Shown here in pieces: positions 36,914-50,723 of a stretch of 64,000 nucleotides of DNA. The stretch spans positions 12,608,501-12,672,500 of the forward strand of contig NC_056754.1 in assembly GCF_018687715.1 (NCBI RefSeq). Direction: 5' to 3'. Source of the DNA: Carya illinoinensis (Eukaryota; Streptophyta; Magnoliopsida; Fagales; Juglandaceae). The number at the start of each line of letters is the position of its first letter. Position 1 is the first letter of the stretch. The notes under the pieces were generated by a model, which worked only from the letters and a program-made list of their open reading frames with translations, made no database searches and was not told where the DNA came from. The position numbers were made by a program, and so were the translations under genes.

Positions 36914-38161
36914 AAGGTTTTGATTTTTGAATAATTCCCCCACAAAAAGCAGTTGAATAATGTCCTAAACTTTAGAACAATAAATTAAAGTTAGCTAGCT
37001 GTTGCTTTTAGCTTTTATAAAATCATGTAATCTAATTAAATTCGTTCAAACATTTTAAATTAGAAACATTACATACATTTTTCAAACATATCGCTATATA
37101 TATATTTATGTCATATTATATATTATATAATATATGATACAACGAAGATCCAATTAAATTTAAAATAAAAGAATTAATTTTAATAACAAATAAAATAATT
37201 ATTAAATTAAAATATAAAAATACGGAATATCGCACATTTAATTAAAACACTTACAATTAATTAGTATTGCCATAATATTGACTATGTCAACCACATGTGG
37301 CACATGAGATAATAACCATATATAACATGGAGAGAGCGAGAGAGTCTCGAATACAAAGCAGACAGAAAATTCATCAATCAAACGAGATTCGATGAGAAAA
37401 TCAATTAGCTTCTAACAACCAAACATACTTATTATTTTATTAAAAAAAGTTTCCAACTACCAAACAGAGCATGCATTATTACTACTGAGGTCACAGCCTG
37501 GTTAGATAGGATGGCTAACGAGTCATACATCACAACCTGGTTTCCTTTAGGTTAGCAGCTAGATATACTTTACTAATTCACGTGTTCCATGCACTTTGAG
37601 GGAGTGAGATGAAATGTTATGATTTTAAATAAAAATTAAAAATTAAATAAATTATTATTTTTTTAATATTATTATTATTTTAAAATTTAAAAAAATTGAA
37701 TTAAGATTTGAAAAAGTTACTATTTATTATATTTTGTATAAAAATTTATAAAAATTATAATGATGAGATAAGATGAGATGGTTTTTGAATACAAACAATC
37801 TCTTAAAGGGCATTTCTTGTAATTATTTTTACACTATACACTATACACTACACACTATACTTAATTTTCTATTATTATTATCATTATTTATTTTAATCTT
37901 GCTAAACTAAAATAATTTTTCTACTCTTCATCTATATATCACATATTTGGTAATAGAAAAAAAAGACTTTATCCATAAGTGTTTTATAAATTGAGGTGGT
38001 TTGATATGATATGTTGAATTATAAATTTATTTTTATTTAAAAATATATCTAACATATCATATGAAGTAAAGTCATTTTATAATTTATATTTATGAAGTCT
38101 CTTTAAAAATATATATAACAATTCTCTTAATAAAATTATAGAGATATGATATAGATCAGAA
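36914..38161. other. Intergenic, copy of 8290-9560; no gene seen
   Basis: Follows the unit A promoter-distal sequence closely, including a MITE copy at 37595-37805 and a fold-back stretch near 37975-38110. Confidence 0.55.
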
Positions 38162-38177
38162 GACTACACTTTATCCC

Positions 38178-39442
38178 AGTCGCTTCTGATAACCTGAAAC
38201 AAGTTAGAGAGAGAAGCTTCCACCACTCTCTAAAAAGAAAACTCAGAGCGTTCCAAGAGGGAGGTGAGAGCCTCGGCTCCCTCCTCCCTCCCTCCCTCCC
38301 TCCCTTCCAGTTTTACTATTTTTATTTAGTTTGTTTGCTTTGTCCACTTGTGGAATAAGATTGGTCGGTGTTGGATGCTATGAAGACGTAATGTCGTGGC
38401 TCATATGCCTAGCTCAAGATCTCGGTAGTTCATGGAGGCTCCTGCGGACGTGTATGACCCTTGGATCGGAAAGAGGAGGAGGTTCTCGATCGGTGGAGAG
38501 GTTGCTCCCGATCGGTTAGATTTAACCTGGACTGGGCAGATTTTGGGCCTAATGCATGAAAATGCTCTGTTTTCAGAGCATAAAATAGAGGAATAAATCC
38601 TCCTGCAGACGTGGCTTCCCAGTAGACAGTAGCTTCACGGTGGACATTACCGAAAGGTAACGATGACCTCTGTAGTGGCAGTTTGCGGTGTAGGTAAGGG
38701 GGGGGGGGGTGGAGTACTTTGTTTTCCTGGGTGAGGGGCGGTTGGCGGTGTTGGATGGGACAGACAGAAACGTGGACTTGCGATTGTACAGAAGTTGGTG
38801 CTTGTGCATGCAGTTCCAGTAATCTTCTTGCAGAAGCCGGTGCTTGTGCGGTGGTGTACTTGATGAGGAAAGGGAGGCGGCGGCTTATAGACTTTAAAGA
38901 AACTCTAAGAGCTCCCACTAGCAATCAGATTTGGTCCGTGTGTTTTGATGTTTAATAAGCTCATGAGTTTAGACTCAGCCCATTTGTTTTGATTTAGACT
39001 GGGCCATGTGCTTTGTATTTTTTAGGTTTCTGTTTTGTTTTATTTTATAAATAAAAAGAAATAGGATATTGGACTTGATGTCCATTACAATAGAGTCCCA
39101 CTCCTCCTTTGGAGAAAGGTAGGTGTTCATCTCACTCTTCGATTGGAGGAATGTGAGTGGTTGTACTCCTCCTTCTTGGGAGGATGGAACGTGATAGTAC
39201 CTCTACTCTTCGGAAGAGAGGTCGTTTAGTTCTATTTTTTAAAACAGAGTATTTTCTCTATTGATTGTTGTCAGGAAAGAGTTTATAGAAGTTTAGACAA
39301 TATCCGTCATAAAGAAATTTATAAGTGGGGGGTCCTAACAAATGAGCAGTTTTGGCTGGTATCTTGGGTTTTTCTCGGTATTAATTAGTCACAGTTGTAA
39401 CTTCGGTTTCATTAAATAAAATTAAGTCTGTTTAAAAAAAAA
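38178..39442 (+). mobile_element. 1.27-kb poly-A retroelement, unit B only
   Basis: Inserted in sequence that is continuous in unit A (9555-9585). It is flanked by a 15-bp duplication ACTACACTTTATCCC (38163-38177) and ACTACACTTTGTCCC (39443-39457), and its right end is an A tract. These are hallmarks of target-primed reverse transcription. The 5' half is GC-richer than its surroundings, with a CTCC repeat near 38280-38305. No reverse transcriptase is present. It could be an internally deleted LINE or a retrocopy of a host transcript. Confidence 0.75.
38432..38596 (+). CDS. Short open frame in the poly-A retroelement, unrecognised
   Basis: A 54-residue frame beginning MEAPADVYDPWIGKRRRF, with codon use richer in G and C than the surroundings. 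It could be the start of a LINE ORF1 or part of a retrocopied transcript cut short. I see no known domain. Called only because composition and context suggest former coding sequence. Confidence 0.3.
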   Translation: MEAPADVYDPWIGKRRRFSIGGEVAPDRLDLTWTGQILGLMHENALFSEHKIEE

Positions 39443-39457
39443 ACTACACTTTGTCCC

Positions 39458-40289
39458 TCAAAATTATCGTTTATTTTGCAATATTACCTTAATATTATAT
39501 ATAAGGTACGTGGCAGGCATGCATGGATCTAATTAGCCAACGGAGATGGTGATAAATTGTGAGTTTTGTTTGAAATTGAAATAATTAATTTGAAGGTTAT
39601 ATTATAAAATGGATGATAGATGGAGATGGAGTCGATGATCAGAACAAATTTCCCCTGTATATATATAGCAACCTTCAAGTATTGAGACTTGAATATTATT
39701 TTATTTCAAAGTAGCTTTTGAACTTGCCGGCCGGTACTGAGTACTGGTCTTTTTCTTCATCCCCTTTTCGTTTTTTAATACTATATATAATGGAAATTTA
39801 CCCAAGTCCGAAGCGATTAAAGCTGGTCGTCTTTGTTTTTTCCTACGGTCTACTTCGAAGTAGCTTTTGAAATTGCCGGCCACAACTCATGACTCGCGAT
39901 CGTCCTTTATTTTATCTAATCCCCTTTGATTTGTTTTTAGTGTGAATAATGGAACTTATCCTAGTCCAAAGCGATTTTATTTTATTCTCCCAAAAGGCAA
40001 TTGGGACCAAAATAGCATTCTTCTAAATTGGGGAGAAAAAAATAAAAAAAATAAAAGAACTAGTTGAGCTGGTGTATTCGGTCTACTCAGTAACCAGTTC
40101 AGTCTTGATTTTCATGTTTTGAAAACCGGTAAGAATCGAGGGATATATATTTTATATAATATAAAATATTTTTTATAGAATTTTTTATATTATATTATAT
40201 ATATATATATATTAGATGTTAGTAAATAAAATATAAAATTTTAATCTTAAATATGAATATTAATATTAAGTTATTAATATAAGCTTACT

Positions 40290-40325
<36 letters not shown>

Positions 40326-41130
40326 AAGATAAATATATTTTTTGTATGATAAATTATAATATATATATTTTTTATAAATATATTTTTATACATGATCATA
40401 TATACTCGCATAAAAAGTCTAGAACTTATAGAGACTATAATTAAATTCAATACTATACTAGTATGTGTTAATTATTATAAAATAATTTACTTATATTATA
40501 ATATAAATAGACTAATTAATAGTTTGGTACATGTAAATATCATAGTTACTACCATATATAATCAGGTATAGACATAAGTAAAACACTAGTATATTAACAT
40601 ATAATTAGACACTATAGTATAAGTCTAATATAGAAATAAATTAAACACTAGTAAGGGGTGAAAGAAACCGAAAAACTGGTTAAACTGAGTTGAACCGGAC
40701 TGCAACTAGAAAAATTGAAAGTTCTAATTTTGGTGATGAACTGGTTCTTAAATTTTCATAACCTGTTTATATTGATTTGGATCCAAAATATGTACAAAAC
40801 CAAACTGGTCCCAACCGGTTACACCGATCCTACTCTAAAGTTGAACAAATGAAACATGGAGTTGAGTCAAGAATATGCCAATGTTTGAATGTCTCCTATA
40901 TATACTAGGAGCGATAAAAGTTGATGCTTTTGCAAAAATGGCAAAACAACATAAATTCACGAATAACAATTATAAGCGATTCCCAATGCTTCACAAGGCC
41001 CTTCAACCACCTAACCAATCACAATTAGACAACAACAAAATTTAGATAACAATTTATTCTACCTTAGTGTTTCAAATGTCATCCTAGGATTTTACTTACA
41101 ACATGGAAGGACAAATTTTAGGATGATTGT
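39458..41130. other. Intergenic tail of unit B; no gene seen
   Basis: 39458-39840 copies 9580-9970 of unit A, and 40230-40940 copies 19260-19921. So 40940 is about where homology of B to A stops. The remainder shows no recognisable gene. Confidence 0.55.
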
Positions 41131-41529
41131 ACATGTCGTCTAAGAGATAATGTGAGTGTGCATGCGTGAGTGTTGAAAGGTGATGTCTGGAGGCCAAAGC
41201 ATAGGGGTGACAATGACAGTGTGCTGCGACATATACGAATCTGGACATGATGAGGGAGATCTACGATTCGGAAGAATTAAAGGGTGGCAGATGTGACGTA
41301 AACAGATGGTGAAGGAATAGAATCTCGTGGCAGAGGGTAGCAGCTGGTAGTAGAGCAAAACCCAAAATGGGTGGCTTGGGCACGAGTTAGGTAGATTTTA
41401 AGGGAAACAAAGTTGAGCAGATGGGAAAGGGGCAACAGGTGGTCAGATGACCACTAAAGAGTGATAGGGAGTGATGGCCTATGATGGCGGAACCCTAGAA
41501 ATGAGAAACAAAATGAGGGAGAGGATCCA

Positions 41530-41625
<96 letters not shown>

Positions 41626-41842
41626 GAAAAGAGGGATGGATGTCGAGATCGAAGAGCTCACTATGGGTAATGTCTGACGATGGGGTAGAGGGGTAGATGA
41701 GCTACGAGAGATAGTGGTTGATAGATCTGAAAAAGAGAAGTAATGATGACTAGTGTGGATGAGGGTTGGCTGAGATCCATGGCAGTTCTACTTGTCCTTA
41801 AGGTCAGATGATAGAGGATGGTGGTGGCAATGCCAAATCTAA

Positions 41843-41884
<42 letters not shown>

Positions 41885-41929
41885 CCAAGAAATCGAAGAG
41901 GGGGACGGAAGAGCTCAATGATGATGGAA
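41131..41929. repeat. B-C junction, GA-rich with long GA microsatellites
   Basis: Includes a pure GA tract of about 90 bases (41533-41622) and a second of about 38 bases (41845-41882). Open frames across them code only for Arg-Glu or Leu-Ser repeats and are not genes. Confidence 0.75.
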
Positions 41930-42726
41930 GGTGGTGAGACGTGGATGGTCGCGGCGATAGTAAGGGATGTACAATGGAAACGTGGTGTTTGGGCTAGCGG
42001 TCGAGACCCATAGAGGAAGAAAGAGAGGGAGGGGATGTAGAGATGGAGCAGAAGAGCTAGTGATGAGGAAGAGCTATGGTGGTTGGACAATGGCAGAGGC
42101 GGTGGTGACAAGGTCATAGTGGCAGGAAGAAGAAAATGGGAGAGAAGGGGATTTGGGGGTCGTGCGGTGTAGAAGAAGGGAAGGCAGGGAAGGTGGGGGG
42201 AAGAGGGAGAAGAAAGGAACAGAAAAGGAAGTTAGGGTTTTCTAACCTTAGGCTAAAACGACATAGTTTTGGTGGAAGGTTTGGGCTTTTCTTACAAGCT
42301 TATGGACTCACATACAGGCTGGGCCATAACCTTGTCCCCACTCACACTCAAAAGAACCCACTTAATCCATGTATTTAGACTCCACCCACTAAAATGACTT
42401 GCATTTCCATACTTGGGCTTCACATGGGCTGGGCTTTACAGAAAGATAAAAATGAAAAATAGAACACACACATAAATATATATACACATTCATCCAAAAA
42501 TAATTAATTTCACTACCGAGTTATTTTCCTTCTTTATTTTTTCTAGAAAATGCTTTCGATTATATATATTAAATTATATTTTTATTTTTTTTAAATCTAA
42601 ATAAAGGGGGAGGGGGCCTTAGGCCAGATCGAGGTGTGACTAACCTATGGCCTATATATGCATAAATCCTACAACTCTTTAGAATTGGGCTGCCAGTTTT
42701 AAATATAAACAAACATACAATGATGA
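41930..42726. repeat. Left flank of unit C, homologous to 25440-26252
   Basis: Matches the left flank of unit B up to the insertion point of the 4-kb element, then runs without interruption into sequence that in B lies beyond the element. It is therefore the empty site. Confidence 0.75.
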
Positions 42727-42859
42727 CTCAACTCAACTATGAGCATCTTAATTAGAAGGTAGAAAAATGATATTTGCAGTCTTTGTGGATCTCACTCTTT
42801 TTTATTATTACTTTTTTAATAGTGGATTTTAATTTTTTTCAAAAGGATTGTGTGGTGCC

Positions 42860-43420
42860 TATCCAATCTATAAATATATCTAGCATTACTAAAAATGATA
42901 ATCTACCACAAAAAACTAGCTTTGACATCAAATTGTTTGTCATTGAGGTGGGTATAGGAAGCAAATTTTTTGAAGCACTATATATCAATCCTCCAATCCA
43001 ATTAAATAACACTGGAAAGGATATATTTCGGTTGAATTTATTCTCAAACCACCACCGATATATCAAGAATGCATACCTACATTCTCCGCCAGCTACTATG
43101 TCCTAGGACTGATTTCTTGGCCCTATTTTGTATGAAGTGTATGAATGCATATGATTTGAGGAGATTGGGGTTTGGAAGTACTAGTCAGTATGCTTGAAAC
43201 TAGTTGATCCCTTTATTGATCTATTTTTGTGATCACAAGGGGACTGGCACACTGCACCAATTGAGACAACTTTCTCATCTTTGGACCACATAGAGGCAGA
43301 GTTGTTGAAACCCATGGCAACGAAATAGTTATCACTACTAGAGAAGACAAAAGGACTTCTTACTAACTTCACCACATTATTTGTGTTTTTTGGAGCATTA
43401 TTTGTGAAGCTGCAATGCCC
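42860..43420 (-). pseudogene. Relic of WAKL extracellular exon, unit C
   Basis: Carries the same pieces as the A and B relics ([15 protein letters not shown] at 43181-43375, SFPVLFNWIGG at 42839-43066). A stop follows the VKGSTS-type segment and the kinase exon is absent. Confidence 0.75.
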
Positions 43421-44553
43421 AAGTTCTCATGTTTTTATAAGGAAGTTGCCTAAGAGGCCATAGAAATTGCCAAGTAAAGAAATTGATCGACTAAATCAAG
43501 TCATGTAATGGCCTTAATTGATTTGTCACAATGAGGTGCGAAAGATCCATAGATGTAATGGCCATTTAAGAATGCAGAATGATCATTTAAATGTTAAAAA
43601 AGAGTAAAATCTATCTACATGATGCCACATCTTTTGAACAAAGGATCTATCCTTGCCATAAACAAACTCAAGCTTTATATTTCGAAGATCTTACCAGCAA
43701 GGAGTCAACCAACCCTCCTCACTCATGAGCACACTCCTATAAATGAAAAAGAAACACCATTCTGATAAATTGAAGAACCCAATCTATGTATGAAGTTTCT
43801 CTATTTGATTATGCGCTATCACCTCGGCAAAACCGTTTCAGATTCCCTCATTCATTATAAAATAGGGCATCCGATTGCATTTACAAATCCCATCATGCTA
43901 GCTCTCTTTTTCCTATGTGTAGTGCCAAATGAAGAAAGAGGATCCACACATGTCAAAAAGATGAAAGATGACCAAAGCAAAATGACATCCTACCAACATT
44001 TACCAGTACTGTTTAGTAACACCACTTTTATTTGTTTAATCAAGGATGCATACTTTCATTTATTAATTTTCTACTCGTGTCACAAAATTTGGGATCACTA
44101 CCCACTCCCACATCAGAATATCCTTTCTATTAGAAAGCCTGTCTGCTCATTTGCTTGGACCGGACAAATCGCCCCCCCAGGCCCATGAGGGGATAGGCGA
44201 ATGGATCGGATGTGGGAGCTTGCCAAGCTAGTTATGCCTTCTAATGTTGAAATGTCCAACATCTGTAGGTTAAACTCTTGAAGAAATGTTTTGAAGAGCC
44301 CAAAAACCTACTACAATGTATATTGCAAAGCAATTGTCAATGTGGCAATTTCCATCTCCTAGTTCGAAAGGGGAAGATATATACGCTAACATTGCACATT
44401 GTACTTGATAATTAATGCTAGAGTAAAAAATAGTGATTTGAAGATAATTATTAATCAATAAACTCTTAAATGGAAGGGATAATAAGAAATTTCTATCCAT
44501 TAACCCTTGAATTTACTATAACAAAAAAATAAAATATGGCTGGACGATCTAGT
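43421..44553. other. Intergenic, copy of 3346-4520; no gene seen
   Basis: Spacer shared with A and B. It holds a plus-strand frame at 43790-44188 that is open here and partly in A but not in B. I regard it as chance. It ends at the target duplication GATCTAGT of the LINE insertion. Confidence 0.5.
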
Positions 44554-45799
44554 ACTAGTTTTTTTAATAATAAAATAAAAAGAAAAAAGAAAAAAAGAGG
44601 ACGGTATTCCAATTTTATTGATAATCTTTACTTATGGTGGAGGAAAACCGTAGTTATAACCTGACACTTGGGGGTTACAAATAAGCATAAAAACCAAAAC
44701 TCAGGAATAAAAAACCTAAGACCCAACCATAATATCCAATTACAGACAGATCAAAAGAGGAAAAGGAAAAACAATCTTTAAAAACCGACTTGCAAAAAAG
44801 CTCATACATAAGTGGTAAAAAAAAAAAAAAAAAAAAAAAAGGAAAAGGACAAGCAAGAGAAAATACCTCATTTCGATAATCTCAAATAAGGAAAGCCAAT
44901 TCTATCCATTCAAAGAAGACCGTGCAACTGGCTAGGCAAAGCATCCCTCTCATCAATCCAATTCATAGTAAGACCTACAGCTCCTTGCTTAGCAAGGAAA
45001 TTAGTCATAGTATTACCTTGATGAAAAACATGGGTCAATCTATCATCTAGGCAATCAAGGCACACAGGGAGCTCATCCTGAAAATCCTCAAGATACCAAA
45101 TATTACAATTACCCCCTATAACGCAATTGACTAGAAGTTGGGAGTCAATCTCGCTACGAACCTGAGAAAAACCATATCGACCGCACCTCCTAATACCTTC
45201 CAATAAGCCTCTCAATTTAGCATAATTATTTAAACCCTGACCTAAAGCCACGGAATAAGCGATACACACCTGACTACTACCATCTTGAATAACACCCCCA
45301 GCACTACCTGGTCCCGAATTACCCAAATTACTACCATCAATATTAAGTTTCACCCAGCCCTACTGAGGCCGAAGCCACTTCACCGTCCCCTTTTTTAGTT
45401 GAGGAGGAAGGATCGGGATATCTAACCTCCTTAAGATATCAACATCCTGCTTAGGAAGTCTCAAAGATTTCATAGACACTTGCATAATATGACAAATCCA
45501 AAATTAATCGAATTAGCCATATCAGCATTCCCATCAAACCTAGCTTTGCAACGTCTATCCATAACTTACAACAAGATACTATGGATGGAATAAGGCCAAA
45601 AATGGTCCAAATATGAGAAGAATGGCGAGCACAATGAAACCAAAAATTGACTTGCTCCTGTCATGTATGAAAAGAACCCATGCGCACACCTAAATGGACC
45701 GCAGCCAGGCGCCAAACTTGTCTCGCAAAATTTCTAGTACATAAAATATTATTAAGATCCTCAAGATGATCCAAGGAGCAAAAATTACATTTAGAATAT
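44554..45799 (-). mobile_element. 5'-truncated LINE (L1-like)
   Basis: Interrupts sequence continuous in A and B, with GATCTAGT on both sides (44546-44553 and 45800-45807). On the minus strand it carries a decayed zinc-binding RVT region (CNFCSL...NNILC, near 45700-45790). The RNase H-like domain of plant LINEs follows (44910-45353, starting KLNIDGS with the first catalytic Asp), then a 3' end containing CAATAAAATTGGAATACCG. ORF1, endonuclease and RT are missing, as expected for 5' truncation. Confidence 0.82.
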
Positions 45800-46052
45800 G
45801 ATCTAGTGTCGGTTGATAGGTAATACACACACACACACCACATTAGAGTACTGCAATCGATGGAAATAGGATTATAGTGCAATACCTAACATAATTTACC
45901 AGAAAATACAATTTACAACTTGTCTTCAATGGATAGCAATTCTTAAAAGACAATACTCACCAACACTAGAAAATGAAAGCCATGCAGTACCCTACAAGAT
46001 GAAAATATATACATAAATATAATTACAACACAAGTTTTTTTTTGTACCCCGA

Positions 46053-48212
46053 TTAAGAAGAAATTGGGAAAAGATGGCCATGATCACCACTATCCACACA
46101 TGATGTTAATGTTGTTGATGTAGAACCAACCCATTGCTCGTACATTTCAGTCCTAACATTTTCAAACTCTTCATATTTTTGCTGGTGAAGGTTAGAAATG
46201 CCTTTTCTCAACGTTTGAATGGCCGCCAACTCCATTGAAACTTCTTTCATCGTAGGTCTTTTCTTTCCGCTCAAGTTCAAGCACCTTTTCGCAAGATTTG
46301 CAACCACAACGACCTCTTTTTCACCTTCTTTCAAAACTCGATCATCAAGAATATCAAACAAATTGTTTTCTTCCATTGAACGAATGAAAAACGAGGCTAA
46401 ACCTTTGGTATCTTCTGTTCTTATTGAAGAGATTGCTTTTTCTCCAGTTAATAGCTCGACGAGGACAACGCCAAAACTATAAACATCACTTTTTTCTGTA
46501 AATTGACTAGTTTGAAAATACTCAGGATCCAAGTATCCAAAAGTACCTTGAACTTGTGTGGTCAGATGGGTTTGATCAATTGCAACAGATCTTGAAGTCC
46601 CAAAGTCTGCTACTTTAGCTCTATACTTTTCATCTAAAAGTATGTTTGTAGACTTGATATCTCGATGGTAAATGGGTGATGAAGCTGCTGAGTGCAAATA
46701 GAAGAGAGCTCCGGCGATATCTGTGGCAATTTGTAAGCGCATCTCCCATGTTGGGGGAAACTGCTCATTTTGGTTATTGAGATATTGGGAAAGTGTTCCA
46801 TTGGGAATGAACTCATAAACAAGTAGGGGAACTTCTGTCTCCAAACAACAACCAATTAGTTTAACCACATTTCTGTGGTTAATTCGTGAAAGAATAACAA
46901 CTTCATTAATGAATTCATCAAGCTTTCTTTCATCAATTATCTTAGACTTTTTTATGGCAACAATGCTTCCATCTAGTAGCATGCCTTTGTAAACTGTACC
47001 TTGTCCTCCCTGGCCAAGCATTCTGTTTACATTAAACCGGTCAGTGGCTTTCTCCAACTCCTTTGAATCAAACAATTTTGTGGTTTGAACGTTGATTTCA
47101 TTTGAAGATAATTGTTGTCGTAACAATAGTCCACCATTCCGTTTAAAGAACTTCTCCTTTTGCTTAATCATCTTTCTTTTCTTTACTGCTACGTAGGACC
47201 ACCATCCACCAGTAAGCATTACTACTAGCCCAAGGCTTGTACTAATTCCTGCTCAACTCAATGAAATAGTGAAAAAGATTACACTCAATTAAATGGGAGA
47301 AAGATTACTCGCAAAAAATATTGTATTAGGGCTCAAGTAGTCGTGCATGCATGGTAATATTGTCAATTATGCTCGAATTGGCAGAATTAATTTTCTTTCA
47401 AATATATATTTTTCTAAGCAAATTGATCTTCTGTAGTATTTTTTATTTAGGCAAATGAGAATTATAAATATCAGTAGTTTGTCTTTTACAAAAATTTAAG
47501 AGGGTCTTTCACTAGTACTGCTTGATGCATGGGACCGAGTCAAGTGGGCGAAGGAACTGTAAAGTTCCCAGCTAGCTCTAATTGGTTGGAAGGATGGGAA
47601 CGGCCTTTACGCCAGATCATGTGTTATAGATCAGTTGACTGAAACTAGAAAAGGATTCAATGCTAAAGTATATATATACTATGTTAGATATATATGATAT
47701 GCCGTAAGCTATATATAAATATTAATCCTGGTTTATATATTATATAATACTATATTAACCAGTTTATTTGTTGGGTGACAATATTGAAGATTTAGTTACA
47801 CAAAATTAAAACATCTCAGATATTATTTTATTCAATTTTCAATAAAACTTTTCATCCTATCTCATCTAAATTGCTTAATCAAACAAGATCTTAATTAGTA
47901 GTAATTATCGAACTGTTTTCAAACTGATCCCATATTAAATAAGATCGAAGACATACTTATATATAACAAGGAGAGATAGAGAGAAATTAAGAAGACATAC
48001 CTATGATGATGGCATGCCTGGCACTCCTATGAACTGGGATACAGTTATAAGACCCCACAGTATTTTCACAACGTGTACCATTACCACAATTGTCATGATG
48101 TGAGTTTGCACATTCATCAATATCTGATATTGGAGTTACAAACACATGAATCAGCAGTATAAATCATATATGTGCACACAATTAATATATATGTGTGTTA
48201 AAAGCAGAGAAT

Positions 48213-48246
<34 letters not shown>

Positions 48247-49638
48247 TTATATATATTACACTCATCATCTTGATAGTAAAAGTAAAAACCGTATTTTCCT
48301 CGTATAAGACAAAAATAAATGAAAAATATACTACACGCACATCCAAAAACAGTTCATTTCTTATGACTCCACTCGGGGGATTTGTTTTAACATTGAGTTT
48401 TTTTTATTTTTTCCTTAAGAATATACTACCAAAAACAGTACTTTCATATATATATATATATATATATATTAATAATTTCACCTTTTTGCTAAAAACATAT
48501 AAAAGAAGAGGGAGGGGAGGAGCGACTAACCGGCAATCTATATACGCATGCATCAATCCTACTAGTCTTTAGAATTGGACCGAACTTTTAAACACAATAA
48601 AAGTAAGATCTCACAAAAAATAAATTCATAAATAAATATAGTTTTATATAATACTTTAAATCTATTTTATTATAAAAATAATTTTATAATTTTACATATC
48701 ATATCAAGTAATCAATTTATAGATTTAATTTTATAGAATCTCTTTATTTCTAAAGAGAAGTTTACCTTGACATCCTTCAAGAAGATAGGGATTTCCTTTG
48801 AAGCCGCGATGGCACCAACATGTGTAAGTAGGGCTCCGATTAAAAGAAGGATAACTGCTGTTGATACAGTACTGTGATGAGTCAGAGGGTCTATTTGGAA
48901 GCAAAGTTTCTGAAGGATTATCAATCCCCCAATCCAATACCACTGGGAGTGCGAAGTATGCATTTGGGGTCGGAATTTTGAAATTTTCCCCAAGCCTCAA
49001 ATTTTCTACCAAGAATGCATACCTGCATTCTCCAAGGAATGATCTTTTGGCTCTATTTTTGAAGTGAATGAATGGACATCTGTGGGGATTGATGTCATGC
49101 AGTAGTCAGTGTCCCATAAAGTACTAATTTTTCCATATCTTGATGATATTCTTCGGTGATCGCAAGGGGACCGGCACACTGCACCGGGTGAGACTTTCTC
49201 ATCTTCGGACCACATCACGGCAGAGTTGTTGCAACCCATGGCAATGAAAGAGTTGTCATTGCTGGAGAAGACAAAAGGACTTCCTGCTAACTCTTCTTTG
49301 ACTGTGGTGCTTGCGTTATTATTACAACTCGTAAATGCCGAATAGTTGACCCGAACTTGGCCATAACGTAATAGAATCTCTAGCACCTCCAGTTTGAACA
49401 TCCTTAAGAAAGGTTTGGGTTTACCGTTGAAAGTATCACTTTCATTACATACGATTTCAAACCATTTGGAAATATAGCAACCAGCACCAATTCCAAATGG
49501 GTACGGAATTTTAACATTATTCCCACATTCTTCTGGACATGATGGACTTTTGGTTATATTTGCTGCTTGTGCGAATGCATAGACTGAGCATGATAAGAGA
49601 ATTATCTGAAACCCCAATCGCAGTAGTACTGCAGCCAT
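46053..49638 (-). pseudogene. WAK-like receptor kinase, frameshifted in exon 1 (copy C)
   Basis: Exons 48766-49638, 48001-48123 and 46053-47248. Exon 2 (123 bp) and exon 3 (1196 bp) have exactly the lengths of copy A and all splice sites are kept. Signal peptide, GUB_WAK, EGF-Ca, transmembrane and kinase (GQGGQG, Lys, HRD, DFG) are present. Near 49030 there is a 10-bp deletion relative to copy B, so the frame stops after about 210 residues. The rest of the extracellular region (48731-49012) is open in another frame. Unless splicing avoids it, the product would be a secreted GUB_WAK fragment. The lesion is single, so death of the full-length gene is recent. Confidence 0.88.
48590..48755. mobile_element. 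Fold-back MITE-like element in WAKL-C intron 1
   Basis: Same element and position as 6890-7062 in copy A. Confidence 0.6.
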
Positions 49639-49721
49639 CTCTCTCTCTCTCTGTGATGATGATGACGAAGAAGAATGGGGGAGTGTGGTGAAGCAGGTTG
49701 CAAACCCACCCAAGGCCCCGG

Positions 49722-49729
49722 CTTTTATA
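49722..49729 (-). promoter_or_regulatory. TATA box of WAKL-C
   Basis: TATAAAAG on the minus strand at the position conserved in A and B, about 85 bases before the start codon. Confidence 0.6.
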
Positions 49730-49867
49730 ATGAGATTCGCGTTCTTAATCGAGATGTTTCTATGGAATTTGCGTAAAAGAAGAATGTTACTATCCAAGAA
49801 ATTATTGTACTTCGATCAAAGTAGCTTTTCAACTTGCCGGCCACTACTCTCTCTTCTTCCACTTTAA

Positions 49868-50691
49868 TGACACTGCAGATTTTTGAATAATTACCCCACA
49901 AAAGTCAGTTGAATAATGTCTTTAGAACAACAAAAGCTAGCTAGCTGTTGCTTTTAGCTTTTATAAAATCATGTAATGTAATTAAATGTATCTTACATTT
50001 TAATTTTCTCTTCATGTTTTCCTATATATATATATATATATTACTTCAGTACTATTTCAGATATAGTTGATTGAGATCAGGCTGCTAGAAATTAGACTAT
50101 GTCAACCGCATGTGGCACATGAGTTGATAACTATATATAAAATGGAGAGAGAGAGAGAGAGTCTCGAATACAAGCAGGCACAAAATTCATGAATCAAACG
50201 AAATTTGATGAGAAAATCAATTAGTTTCTAACAACCAAACATACTTATTATTTTATTAAAAAAAGTTTCCAACTACCAAACAGAGCATGCATTATTAGTA
50301 CTGAGGTCACAACCTGGTTAGATAGGATGGCTCACAAGTCTGCTTACGTCACAACCTTGTTTCCACAGCTGGATATACTTTATTAATCTATGTATGATTT
50401 TAAATAAAAATAAAATATTAAATAAAATATTATTTTCAATATTATTATTATTTTAAAATTTTAAAAAAATTAAATTAAGATTTAAAAAAATTAAATTATT
50501 TATTATATTTTGTATATAAATTTAAAAAAATAATAATGATGAAGTGAGATGATCAGATGAGATAGTTTCTGAATACAAACAGACTAACATCCCTAAGAAA
50601 GCCTTTCTTGTCATTATTTTTACACTATATATTATACTTAATCTTCTACTTATTCTATAAACACCACATATTTGGTAAGAGAAAATATATA

Positions 50692-50723
<32 letters not shown>

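Noticed and set aside
41471..42117. Arg-Glu and Leu-Ser repeat frames on both strands
   Set aside because: They are translations of GA microsatellites.
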